Part shown: positions 23,900 to 34,939 of the stretch, one piece after another
Layout of the letters: every line of letters starts with the position of its first letter
How positions within the stretch are numbered: the stretch's first letter is position 1
Assembly (NCBI RefSeq): GCF_014529535.1
Contig: NW_023503972.1
Span: 682,001-746,000 of the forward strand
DNA: 64,000 nt
Source: Bradysia coprophila
Lineage: Eukaryota > Arthropoda > Insecta > Diptera > Sciaridae
Reading direction: 5' to 3'
Notes under the pieces: model-generated
Database searches by the model: none
What the model was told of the DNA's origin: nothing
Seen by the model: the letters and a program-made list of their open reading frames with translations, nothing else
Translations under genes and position numbers: made by a program

Positions 23900-23985
23900 G
23901 TCGCTCAGTGAACGCGCTGAGTTAATGAAACACAATTTTGACAGCTCGCACTTCAGTACAAACAAAATTTATTTACACTCGCCAA
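23900..23985 (+). repeat. direct repeat, copy b
   Basis: Same words as copy a at 22948. It runs straight into dispersed-repeat copy 2, so it is probably that element's end and copy a a solo remnant. Confidence 0.7.
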
Positions 23986-24520
23986 ACCATGAAAACACTG
24001 AATATCACGCGTCAAAAGTTATCGGAAACCACACTTTCTTAGTTCTCTATCAGCAGCCCTTGCAAACAGGTCTAGGGATTCAGGCTATGTTTTCCTTAAT
24101 GGTGGAGTTTGTTTATGTTATTCGTCAAAGAGAGAAATTTGATACGAAGGTAGAGCTTACTCTTCGTATCAACGAGTAGTGTGACGCACATCGAACGATT
24201 AACTCGTTCGGCTTTATATCGCATATTTTCGGTTTCGTTTTTATTCTCATTCTTCTTTCATTTAAGTTTAACCTTGAAAGATGTGTACAAATGCGATAGG
24301 AATGCTTTGTATTTTTTTGTTGCTTGTATATTTCATGGTGTGGCAAGTGTAAAATTTTGTGCATCACAGGATTGAAACCACTCAATCACAGTATATGTGT
24401 GAATTCGTATACCACGAGAATAATTTTTGCATACGACTTCGTCTCGACGAAACTTACATACTTATGCAAAAATTATTCTCTCGGTATGCCAATTCACACG
24501 TACAGTGTAATTTCGTATTT
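23965..24520 (+). repeat. dispersed repeat, copy 2, with 120-base hairpin
   Basis: Matches the reverse complement of about 1755-2525. The hairpin (about 24388-24510) has arms CACAGTATATGTGTGAATTC... with GAGAATAATTTTTGCATA, and their complement ending CACACGTACAGTGT, closing at GACGAAACTTACATA. Confidence 0.65.
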
Positions 24521-25211
24521 GCTTCTCTTTCAACGCGGTACGTTGTGAGCGAGAGGACAGAAGACCAGTTTATTTTAACTTGCCTTGGGGTATTTGTCAA
24601 AATATCTCATTCTCTTTCATCATAACACACTATTCTTGTACGAGCTCTATGACAAAAATACCAACGCCAAAAATGTCAATGTCAGAACTGTCGCTTCACG
24701 ACAGAAAGCATGCTGCTATTCATAGAGTGTCCGTCCAGCCCACAGAAAGTTTCGATGTGGTTTGACTCTCGTGTAACCCTGTCAAATGGATGAAAGATGT
24801 TCCATCGCTAGATGTCACTGTCACATTTTATTTTGCTGCCACCATCGGGTTTTGTTTTATGTCTCAAACAAATGACATTTTGTGAATTCAGAGTAGACAA
24901 AATATTCAAAAAAAAAAATTGATTTCCGATTCACCGTGTTGAAGTACCACTGAGCTTGCCATTAAATAAATTACATTTGACCGTAGTCCTTGCTTCCGCA
25001 AAAAAGTGAGTCAAATGAATGAATTAATTTGGAAACGACAACATCAACAGAAAACCAAAAGCAATCGATTTTTTTAGCTGTGACGAATCGTTTTTTCTGC
25101 TTTCATTAGTGATTCAGTTCGTGGACTTATGTTGCTTTTACCTAATTGATTTCCCTTTTCGGTGCACTAGACGTTCCAAATATTTATACGGAAATTATTT
25201 CCAGTTACAAA

Positions 25212-27295
25212 ATGGCACAGGCCCATACCAGCATACACGAAATGTTAAAGGACACACCGACAATGAACGAGAGTAACACTGCCATTCATTCCGGCACAGA
25301 GCCAAGGTTAAAACATCCAAATTCTCTGCCACTAAATAATATTTCCGGTACGTTCAGTGAATGACAGAGCCGCTTTCAGGGCAATTAATTTTACATTTTA
25401 ATTAACATCAGCTCCGGCAACACCAACCAATCCACTAGCATCCCCATTGGGCGATTCATCGTTTATAAAAAGTGGTGCGGCCAAGATTGACACATTGAAA
25501 AACTGGAGCATATCAACATACAAATGTACGCGACAAATTATGCTCGAGAAATTGGGTAAATCGAGCAGAACGATTGACTCGGAACTGGAAGCTCAAATCG
25601 AACAATTACGTGATACTCAACGGAAATACTTGCAAATATTGCGCTTGACCCGAGCGCTTAGTTCACACTTTCATCATGTGGTCCAAACAAATCGCATGTT
25701 GTCGGAAGCATTCTCCGATCTAGCGCAAAAGAGTCCCGAACTGCAGGAAGAATTCATGTACAATTCCGATACGCAAAGAAGTCTGACCAAAAATGGTGAA
25801 CTGCTGTTGAACGCGCTGAATTTCTTCACATCGTCGATCAACACACTGTGCAATAAGACCATCGAAGACACCCTGATCACTATTCGACAGTACGAAACGG
25901 CGCGAATAGAGTACGATGCATACCGCATGGATTTAGAAAATTCGAAACCGGAACCGGCCAGTCCGACCATCAGCGCTGACTCGCAGAAAAGTTTTGATAA
26001 GCACAAGGAGAACTATGAGAAACTCCGGGCGGACATAACGGTGAAGATGCAGTTTCTGGATGAGAATCGGGTAAGAATTTTTGTTTCGTTTCGGAATGTT
26101 GTAGCGTTTTTGCGTGAGGACCTTGTGGGGTGTCTCGCAAAATGTGGAAATGACTGATACCCATTGTGATACACTCCTGTTCTACTTACAAGGACAGCTA
26201 ATCGGACATCTCTAGTTTAGTCTGCTCTTCAGGTCTTCCTCAGGTCCTCAGATATAGCCTCCCAAAAATCTTCCCCTGAGGTTCATTAGCGTCGGACAAC
26301 TGCATACAAAATGTCTTGCAGTTTCCGGCTTTGATCCACAACCGCTCATCGTAGAGCTCGAAATCTCCATCTTCTGCAGATGTTGTTTCAGTTTATTATC
26401 TACTGTTAAGGTCAGAACTAAACTACTTAGCTTAAGCTGCTGGCTCAGCAGAAAGTCCTCCTTAAATTCTTTTGTTGGCTTTTAGCATCTCATCTCGCAC
26501 TAGGGATTTCATTAGACCTGTACAAGCACCAACACAGGTACTGTCCGAAAAAAAACTTTCCCTGCTTCTATTCCTGGCTAGTTCACCGCTAAACTTAAGT
26601 TGTTTAACAAACGTTAAAAAGCGTCAGAAGGAAGATTTGACTGGTTTCGTCGGGTGGTGTCAGAGATATGATAGCGGCAGTTCAAGCGACGAATGTGTGA
26701 GGTATAACTCGATCAAATTTGGGCGCCAGCTGTCTTAGTGGGTCGCTTTAACCTGTAGAAGTAGAACGCGAATTTGGATGACAGTTGGTTTTACGGGAAG
26801 AAGGGCCAGTAAACATAGATTTTTGAGATAATTATCACTCATTCGTGGTTAGTCATCACATACTCGTTCTACCTTCCCACCTCTTCGTTACACATCTTTC
26901 AATAAACTTCACCGAACTGTTCTAGTATTCGCCGACAAAATTTACCAAAAAAATATTTTACAGATTAAGGTGATGCACAAGCAATTGGTTCTATTGCACA
27001 ATGCGGTGGCTGCATATTTTAGTGGTAAATCATTTCATCAAATGTATTTCAGAGAAATGATACCAGGTCGCATTACGCAATGTTACCTGTAATCATTGTC
27101 CTGATACATTCCCATTTTATGGTTAACATCTCTCCTCCATTATTACAGGTAATGCCGTTGCACTTGAGGGAACATTGAAACAATTTAACATAAAGGTAAG
27201 TCCAATCGAAATTCGAATATGAAAAGTAAATCGGAAAATGATTGAAAATTGTTTAGACTCCCAATTCGGCCAGTGGATCGTGGCTGGAACAATAG
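25212..27295 (+). CDS. Arfip: arfaptin (AH/BAR-domain, ARF/RAC/ARL1 effector)
   Basis: Exons 25212-25347, 25412-26070, 26964-27024, 27149-27195 and 27257-27295, phases consistent, 313 aa. Arfaptin dimers form a crescent-shaped AH (BAR-like) domain that senses curved Golgi membrane and binds ARL1/ARF1 and RAC1. Here a disordered N-terminus (APATPTNPLASP) is followed from about residue 70 by a helical AH domain: IDTLKNWSISTYKCTRQIM, EAQIEQLRDTQRKYLQILR, LTRALSSHFHHVVQTNRM, and the last helices HKQLVLLHNAVAAYFSGN. The tail SWLEQ is typical of the family. The upstream part of the first exon begins at 25171 after CACTAG, so a 5' non-coding exon exists, probably ending at 25005. The 893-base third intron is mostly unremarkable. 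AATAAA at 28131-28136 is a candidate poly(A) signal. Confidence 0.94.
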
Positions 27296-28136
27296 CTGCC
27301 GAACGGACAGCATTCGGTCGCTTGAAATCATTTATTACTTATTATAATAACGTCGTTCAATCGAAATCGAGTATCAATGAGAGAGTCTTTTTTGAATGCA
27401 TCAAGTCCAGTTAAATGTTAAGTTAATTTGATATGGTGTAACATGGGACATGGTCCTTTACTCAACATAACACAGAATCTGCGTCGGATTGATTAATTTT
27501 ACTTTTTATTCTGTCGAAAGTATTTTAGGTAGAAAAAAAATTTAAATTTTAGTTTTTACGTCTCCACCTTTGTCGTTTTTTTCCTATTTTCCTTTTCCAT
27601 CCAAATTATTCGGCTTAAGTTTTACATCTCACATGCGTGCACGAACACTGTGTGCGTATTTTTAGTCTTATAATCCAAGAGATGCTTTCCTTACAATTAC
27701 ATAATACAATTCGGTGGCTACTAAATACTACCTAGACCGTTGATTTAGTGATCTCTTTCGAAATTGACCACAAAACTGCTCGAAAAATGTCATTAAATTC
27801 TCGGAAAATTTTTGTGAATCCGGTGAGTAATTTTATGGAAAATCTCGATCTTTGGTATCGTTAGCAATGGATGGACGATAAAAATTCGACCATCGATCAC
27901 ATTTGTTCGTTTAAAAGTATTGTGTTTGCATTCCAAAATTTACTTTTTTTTGGTTTATAATTTCAATCAAATTAAAACCCATCCATGGCATTACAAATGT
28001 TACATAATATAAATCCTTTGAGTATTTAAATTGTGTTGGATTTTATAGCTGAACTGTGACGCCATAGTTTAAGATATAAATTGGTTTTACTTTCTAGTCA
28101 TCTCTAAATGAAGAAAAAAAAAATTTGTGTAATAAA
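27296..28136 (+). other. arfaptin 3' untranslated region (probable)
   Basis: AT-rich, no open frame of note, ending at AATAAA at 28131-28136. The true cleavage site is not visible. Confidence 0.45.
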
Positions 28137-28256
28137 ATTGATTATGCTATATTGAGGAGAGTGTATGGCTTTAATTACGACTGCAAACCCCATTTTGTTC
28201 GCAGGTTCAGACTGAGTGATGGTTCAATTTTCTCTCTCACTCGACTTTTTGTATAA

Positions 28257-29880
28257 GAGACATCGGTACTTAGCTAAAATTGTGGCCTACATTTGCGTGT
28301 CTCGTATCTCATTTTTTAATGATATCTTTTCATCAAAATCCTTTTCGAAAAATGTACAGCCGCAATAACGACCACGAATGTGTGAGCTAATAAAAATTAA
28401 TTTTGGTTATAGTCGATTTTGATCAGCTCTGAGAAAAGTCAGCAGTTTAACCACATTGTCATAAACTGCTCAGTTTTCTCAGAGCTGGTGAAACTGCTGC
28501 AACCAAATCTATTATCTTTCGAAAGCTAACACATACGTGGTCGTTATTGGGGACGTACATTTTTGAAAATGAATTATGGTAGACAGATATCATTAAAAGT
28601 AAACTTAAATCGAATATTTTAAAAACGTCCGCAAAGCAAAGCATAGATGCTTCTTAAGAGGCATTGATGCTTAGCTTACGTTTCGTTTCATTTTCGCTGA
28701 TATAATTTTCAAAGGATGTAAAATGTAAAACAGCAATAAGGAGTCCAAAAGTGTTGGCTGTCAATAAAAAATAGTTTGAATCAGTTCTCCCAATTCTGAG
28801 ATAACTGATCAGTTTACGCCAATTTAGGTAAATCGCTCAGAACTGGTCAAAAATCAAACTGCAGCAAACGAATCTCTTTTTTATTGAAAGCCAACACATG
28901 TATGGTCGTTATTGCGGTTTTAAATTTTCGATAAAGGATTCCAGTAAAAGGAAATCAGGGACAATAAAATACGAAACGCACAAATGTAGGCTACAATTTA
29001 AGGTAATCATCCATATCTCTAAAGAGGCATCGTAGCTTTGCTGAAATTTGGGAGATTTTCAAACACCGGATTTGAGTTTACTTTTGATGATGTGTTTCCA
29101 CCAGAATTCATTTTCAAAAATCTACGAGAATGTATTAACTTTCAAAGGAAAATAGATTTGGTTGCAGCAGTTTGACTAGCTCTGAGAAAACTGTTCAATT
29201 TATGAAAATTTCGTTAAGAGGCATCGGTGCTTTGCTGAAAAGCACACATTAGGGCGATTTTTAAATACTGGATTTTAGATTACTTTTGAAGATATCTTTC
29301 AGAATCATTTTTGAAAAATGTGCGACCGCAATTCCAACCACGAATGTGTTAGCTTCCAACAGAAATTAGTTTTGGTTGTAGCCGTTTGACCAGCTCTGAG
29401 AAAAGTGAGCAGTTTATGAAAATTTCGTTAAACTGCTCACTTTTCTCAGAGCTGGTCAAACGACTACAACCAAAACTAATTTCTGTTGGAAGCTAACACA
29501 TTCGTGGTTGGAATTGCGGTCCTACATTTTTCAAAAAGGATTCTGATGAAACGATATCATCAAAAATGAAATACGAGGCACACAAATGTAGGCTACAATT
29601 TTAGCTAAGTACCGGTGCCTCTTAAACTGCTCACGTTTCTTAGAGCCGGTCAAACGACTACATCCAAAACTAATTTTTATTCAACACATTCGTGGTCGTA
29701 CATTTTTCAAAAAGTATTTAATTCTTATGAAACGATATCAACAAAAATAAAATACGAAGCACGCAAATGTGGGCTACAATTTTAGCTAAGCACCGATGCC
29801 TCTTAAGAGACATGGCCACCTAGCTGAAATTGTGGTCATACATTTGTGCGTTTCGTATTTTATTGTCGCTGCTACTCTTT
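28257..29880. repeat. array of related foldback elements
   Basis: At least four units share a core CTCTGAGAAAAGTGAGCAGT facing its complement, flanked by TTGGTTGTAG(C/T)CG and AGCTAACACATTCGTGGT-type arms. The outer ends resemble TAGCTAAAATTGTGGCCTAC then ATTTGTGCGT. Core copies lie near 28425-28490, 28790-28860, 29180-29200, 29395-29460 and 29625-29660, and outer ends near 28265, 29600, 29790 and 29825. Units differ in age: the one at 29308-29537 is nearly perfect, others are gapped. No coding capacity. Confidence 0.75.
29308..29537. mobile_element. near-perfect 230-base palindrome within the array
   Basis: The two arms of about 107 bases are almost identical complements, from TTTTTGAAAAATGTGCGACC on the left to TCCTACATTTTTCAAAAA on the right. 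The centre is TTATGAAAATTTCGTTAA. The few mismatches suggest recent formation or repair by copying. Confidence 0.8.
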
Positions 29881-29899
29881 TACAGAGGAAAAAATCAGA

Positions 29900-30884
29900 C
29901 CGAACGGCTGGGCCGTTTCTGAGAACCAGCAGTTGTGTCGTCCACGCCAGGTAGAGTAGCGGTTAATTCTGACTTATATTGGGATCGGTAGCGGGACTAA
30001 ATCTAAGAGTTTTTATTTTAAAAAATTCACATTGGAACATCAGGTTGGGCAGCTGTAGTCGAAAAATCACGATTTTCAATGGGCGATATCTTCGAAAGGA
30101 AGCAACCGTGGAAGTTTCGGATTGTTGATATGGACAGAGGGTTACAAGCCCTATCCACCACTAGTAACTGATTTTTTAGATCTGGTCTCTAATGGTCAAT
30201 TTTTGACGATCTTTTTTTTTCTTGCTACCGTCGGCGAACCTTGAGCACTGCTGGAACACTTACAACGTAATTGTTTTTAAATCAAAATATGTACAGTTGC
30301 TTAGCACTAAGCTTGTAACGATGCCAAACATGATACGCATCGGTTAGATTTTTTGTAGCGAGATCGCTCTACGACGAAATTTACAAACGAATCTAAAATT
30401 TCGAAGTTGTAACTCAGCTACTTCGGGTCCTTTGTTCTTGAATGATTTTTTCGTGTTAATAGACAACAGTTGAGTGTCGAAGAAGTCAAATATGACTGAT
30501 TTTGGTGTAACTATTGGGCTTATGCGCGTATTCTGGTTTCTTCTAAAATCCAAAAAGTAAGATTAAAGTCAGCGACTGGTTTTCTCTGGCAAAGGTGGGG
30601 ATGGGGTTGAAAAATAAAAAATTGTGGTGGTAAATACGTACGTTAAGATCTTCTAATTTTGCGCTCTTTTCAAATTTTCATTAGATTGAAATAATTTTTT
30701 GCTAAAGCGAACAATACCGACTGTCACTTTCGCTACATATGTCATGTCATCGTAATGTTTATCTTTACTTGAACGCAAGGTATCTGGTGATTTTGGTTCA
30801 ATTTATTATATTTTCCCCGGACGTTTTGTTTGTTATTGGATTTTGTCATTTGACAAAAACTACAAGAAAGTGAAAACCAGACCT
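29900..30884. other. intergenic upstream of the ACOT13-like gene
   Basis: No exon or clear repeat recognised. The thioesterase promoter should lie in the last few hundred bases, but no TATA box is evident. Confidence 0.4.
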
Positions 30885-31635
30885 ATGTCGTCCAAAAACA
30901 ATCTTGAATTAATCAAAAAGGTCTACGACTTTGTCGTAAAATCCAATGGATTTGATGCGGTCATGAAAAATGTAAGTGTAGAATCTGAAATCGCACGTTG
31001 CTCAGTTGATAACGAACCCATTCACTAACTGGATTTTGTACCTTTAGATAAAAATCACAGGAGGAGGAGACGGACGCTGTTTGGCTGAATTCAAAGTCAT
31101 ACCGGAATATCTGAACAGGTTTTCCTTACATTCTGTCATCCATTTTTTGATCGTTGCAAAAATCTAATTCCACAGAGGTGGTGGCCTGCACGGTGGATTT
31201 ACGGCCACATTAGTCGATAATTTTACAACTTTTGCTTTGCTCACAAAAGGCAACTCTCCTCCTGGTGTTTCAGTGGATTTACATGTCAGGTACGAGTTTT
31301 CACTTGATATTTGCATCGACACTATCTCAAGCAGTCACAGTTTCCAAGTCCGGGCTAGTCCGGGTCTGACCTTGAAAACCTCCTCACTATCTTTTAAATC
31401 GTCCACTCGTACACTCACTACCGATTTTGTGTGTCTTTTTCCAATTCACAGTTACCTGAAAGGCGCCAAAGAAGGTGACGAAGTTATCGTTGATGCTCAG
31501 ACGGTAAGAGCGGGTCGAAATTTAGCATATTTGGAATGTGAATTACGAAACAAAAAAGATGGATCGCTCATTGCTAAAGGCTCACAGACCAAATACGTGG
31601 GTAGCGGAAGCAAACCGCCAAATGAGTCAAACTGA
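30885..31635 (+). CDS. acyl-CoA thioesterase 13 / THEM2-like hotdog protein
   Basis: Exons 30885-30971, 31048-31118, 31176-31289 and 31452-31635 join in phases 0, 2 and 2 to give 151 aa. Human ACOT13 is 140. These small hotdog-fold enzymes form tetramers, hydrolyse medium- to long-chain acyl-CoA to fatty acid and CoA, and are usually linked to mitochondria. Visible family marks: GGGDGRCLAEFKV, RGGGLHGGFTATLVDN (the HGG and the catalytic Asp at VD), PPGVSVDLHVSYLKGAKEGD (the Ser equivalent to human Ser83 region), and C-terminal SLIAKGSQTKYVG. The start ATG at 30885 (MSSKNNLEL) gives the expected length. A poly(A) signal AATAAA follows at about 31662-31667. Convergent with MOZART1. Confidence 0.93.
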
Positions 31636-31667
31636 AAAAGAAAGAACTGGAAACTTGTAGCAAATAA

Positions 31668-32406
31668 ATTGTACATTAGCTGTGGCAGAAATCGTTTATT
31701 GTTTCAATAGATTGATGAAAACGGACCTTCTATGACTTAATGGTAAGTAATTTCAGACATTTTTACGGAAGGATTTTAGTAGATTGTCTAGAGAGGAGAG
31801 GCGATACCGTGGTGGATAGTACGTCAATTTATTGTAAAATAATTTCAATTCAGTTTGTGGGCTTCATTTGAAAAAATGACTTACAAAAATCGAACCCATT
31901 TTTGTGGGAACCATTAATATATGCCTGGAGAGGTCTTCAGCGGTAGCCGATAAGTACTTACACCGACTCAACTTGAAAATGATAAATATACAGAAAAAAA
32001 AACTACGTGGAAGTGATCGGAATCCATGAGTTCTAGGAGTCGGAGAGATTAGGATAAATAATAAAAAATCAAGAACTTACATCTACTCACCTCAATATGT
32101 TACACATACAGTAAACTATCACAAAAATCTTTTTGGAGCTGATTGAACTCGTGAAGTTCCAGGATCAGGAGTAGGAAGTGCTACCACTTACGACTGTTTG
32201 TTTCAACTCATCCAACGAAAACAAGTCAACTAACTTTACAAAAGAAACATAGAGCTCGCAGTAAACTCACCATCAGATTACGGATATTTATATTTTCATA
32301 GAAGCTAGGAGCTAGATGCTATGGCTTATCCAAATATTCGCCATTACTTAGCAGATCCAATGAAACGAAATAATGTTTAAAAACCAACCCAAATGAGAAG
32401 AAAAAT
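31668..32406. other. spacer between convergent thioesterase and MOZART1 genes
   Basis: AT-rich, no exon or clear repeat recognised. It ends at the MOZART1 poly(A) signal. Confidence 0.4.
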
Positions 32407-32412
32407 TTTATT
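32407..32412 (-). terminator. MOZART1 poly(A) signal (AATAAA on minus strand)
   Basis: AATAAA read on the minus strand, 87 bases past the MOZART1 stop codon. Confidence 0.55.
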
Positions 32413-32498
32413 TTTGAATTTAATTTGATCAGCACAATCACAATCGCAACACTTTCAGGAGCATTTCATCCATTTCCCGGTACCGTCACAACGTCCGG

Positions 32499-34871
32499 TC
32501 ACTCTTTTTCTAATCTGGCCGCCTCGGAACGAAAAGCATTGACCGCCTGCAACAAAGTTTCCACGTTAATCGATAATTTATTGTTGAGTGGTGTTCAAAG
32601 CATGAACACGAATAGAAGGTAGAATATGATCTTATACGCAAAGTGAAGCAAAAGTAAAATGCGAAATAGTGTGCATTAGTCCCTTAAATTTTGGTACCAC
32701 AGTTTTTGCTTCGTAAAACCATTCTATATATTAGGGATGTGCGATGGATAAAGGATCGAGACTGGCGTAGTCCACAAAAAATTATGATCGTCCCTAGATG
32801 TCAAAGATCGATTTTAAAAATTTTGAAAAATTCATTAACAACATGCGACAAATTATAGAAGCTAAATTTTTGAGTTTTCGGTCTTCCACCTATTTCGACC
32901 TCTAACAAAAAACTTCTTTGAGATTTTTCAGTCCTATTCTACTAATTGGAGCCAAATGCAACAGAAAAAAATAAAATCCGGAAGAAGTTTGTCGAAAAAG
33001 TCTTCTCCGTGAGTCGTCAAAGTTCGACGACTATGAAAAATTGAGCGGATCTTGAACTTGAAAACTCGTAAATTCATCTGGAAAATTATTCAATTTTTGC
33101 TCAAGTGGGCTTAAATTCTTAAGAATGTTGCAAGCTATTCAAAACAGAAAAGTTTTTGAAAATCATCAGAGAAACGTTTGTGTTGTCAGTATTTCTTTGA
33201 CCTAAAATTGGAGCAAAATGCCTCAACTGAGAAAATCGATTTTTTTTTAAAGTGTGAAAAATCTTAAATTTTAAATTGTTTGATCAAAAAGTGAACACAG
33301 ATAATTCAATTAAATGAATCGAAAATAATGTTTTTCGTGCATTTTTCAGAAATTCGATTTTCTCAGTTGAGGCATTTTGCCTCAATTTTGGGTTAAACAA
33401 ATACTGACAACAGAAACATTTCTCCGTTGATTTTCAAAAACAGTTTCTGTTCTGAATAGCCTACAACATTCCCAAGAATTGAAGCCCACTTGAGCAAAAA
33501 TTTAATCATTTTCCAGATGAATTTACGAATTTTCAATTTTTTTTAGTCGGCGAACTTTGACGACTCCCGAAGAAGACTTTTTTGACAAACTTCTTCCGGA
33601 TTTTATATTTTTCTGTTGCATTGGAGTCAAAAATAATTATTAGAATAGGACTGAAAAATCTCAAAGAAGTTTTTTGTTAGTGGTCGAAATAGGTGGGAGG
33701 CAAAAAACTCGAAAATTTAGCTTCTATGATTTGTCGTAAGTTGTAATAGTACATTTCGTACCTAGGACTAACAGTCTTTTTTTAGTGTGTGAGAAGTTAC
33801 GAATACGCTAAAAAAGACTTTTAGTCCGTGGTACGAATAGTATTTTTCATATTGGACGGAGAAAAAGTGCGACGAAGTGGCCCTTTTCGGGTCTTAGGTA
33901 TGAAAATGATTTTTGTTTTTAATTTTTGACATCTAGGGACGATAACAATTTTTTGTGGACTACGCCAGTCTCGATCCTTTATCCATCGCACATCCCTACT
34001 ATATGTCTATGGTTCAAAGTGAATAAATAAATAAAAGAAATGTGTCAATCATAGACATAACGTCTCGCTTCCCTCGGTAAACAAATTACTATTGATTGAC
34101 CAGAACTAATATTTAATTTCCTGCCCTTTGCGAAACTTGACCATTACACAGCAATTTGCCTTCTGCAAAAATGATCCATCACATGTGGACTGTTTTCGGT
34201 TAATTTTTGCATTTTCCTATGTAGAAATCAACTTTTGCAGAGGGAAGCTAGTAAGGGTAGTAAGCCAGAATACATTGGACGCTGCTACGTACTTCATTAC
34301 TTCGGAAACAAGTTCGGTAACTGTTTTTCGACAGTGTAGTTGTTACCAAAGCTTGTTGTTCGAAAACACACTTGTGAACTTGTTTTTATCACAAAATTGT
34401 TACCTCATGTAATGAATTACTTTTGCAGCATCCAATGTAACCTACTATTACGGACTGAAAATTTCGAATAACATTATGAAACCCGATCAGTCTGTAAAAG
34501 GAAAATGCTGATCGGTAATTAATATTTTCTGGTCGACCAATATGAATTTTCAGGCAATCAGTTTAAAGGTCCTAAATTAAGATGTAAATCAATTATTTGA
34601 AATTAATATCGACAAATTGATGCCTTCATCTGCCATCCAAAGATTACTAAAAAGTACTAACGTCTGCCAATGACTGCGGATGTACACCAGCCTCACACAA
34701 TTTCACGCAAATGTCAAGCGTTTCCGCACTCAGGCCAGTGTTCAACAATTGGGAAATGTTTTGCAAATTTTCTCGAATTTCTTGGTTTCGTTGCAAACGT
34801 AAATAGCTGCTGGAATCGACATTCTGATAGGCAGCCAGGCTTTTCGGTTTCGTAATCCTGTCGTTTCGCAT
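32499..34871 (-). CDS. Mzt1: MOZART1, gamma-tubulin complex recruitment protein
   Basis: Exon 1 is 34871-34662 and exon 2 is 32546-32499. GAC|GTTAGT joins TTGTTGCAG|GCGGTC in phase 0, giving 85 aa, near the usual about 80. MZT1 is a small helical protein that binds GCP N-termini and brings the gamma-tubulin ring complex to spindle poles. The family core is plain: ENLQNISQLLNTGLSAETLD followed by ICVKLCEAGVHPQSLAD, then AVNAFRSEAARLEKE from the short second exon. A 5' untranslated intron probably lies at 34876-34938 (donor GTAAGT, acceptor TTTCCAG). The coding intron is 2.1 kb, far longer than its neighbours, because a hAT-like foldback (32732-33998) fills more than half of it. The short exon 2 is my inference from splice sites and phase. 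Confidence 0.88.
32732..33998. mobile_element. 1.27-kb hAT-like foldback transposon in the MOZART1 intron
   Basis: The ends TAGGGATGTGCGATGG and CCATCGCACATCCCTA are flanked by CTATATAT (32724-32731) and CTATATGT (33999-34006), a 7 of 8 duplication. The arms are about 500 bases and pair almost throughout (e.g. GATCGAGACTGGCGTAGTCC, AAATCCGGAAGAAGTTTGTC, GAGGCATTTTGCCTCAATTT), with the centre near 33.3 kb. No open frame for a transposase. Confidence 0.85.
33748..33908. mobile_element. hairpin inserted within the foldback's right arm
   Basis: The left arm of the host foldback lacks this block. Stem GTACCTAGGACTAACAGTCT... pairs with AAGACTTTTAGTCCGTGGTAC. The ends AGTACATTTCGTACCTA and TTAGGTATGAAAATGAT are loosely inverted. 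It is younger than its host. End positions are approximate. Confidence 0.65.
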
Positions 34872-34939
34872 TTCTGGAAATCAATTTTTTTGTAGTTATG
34901 TTAAAATTGATTTATTCATCACCACCATGGAATCACTTA

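Larger units (their letters stand above)
22027..25170. other. divergent Atx2/arfaptin spacer with repeats
   Basis: Holds the Atx2 5' region, two direct copies of a sequence starting GTCGCTCAGTGAACGCGCTG (22948 and 23900), the palindrome at 23507-23533, and dispersed-repeat copy 2 with its hairpin. An apparent non-coding arfaptin exon ends at 25005 (AAAAA|GTGAGT). No other gene seen. Confidence 0.5.

Noticed and set aside
26472-26738. 88-codon frame inside arfaptin intron 3
   Set aside because: Non-ATG start, no similarity recognised, lies wholly within an intron.
28257-29880. Palindrome array as a CRISPR-like or tandem regulatory array
   Set aside because: Eukaryotic context, unequal units, inverted arms: foldback transposons explain it.
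32425-32622. Plus-strand 65-codon frame
   Set aside because: It is opposite the MOZART1 second exon (32499-32546), which has splice and frame support; the start is not ATG.
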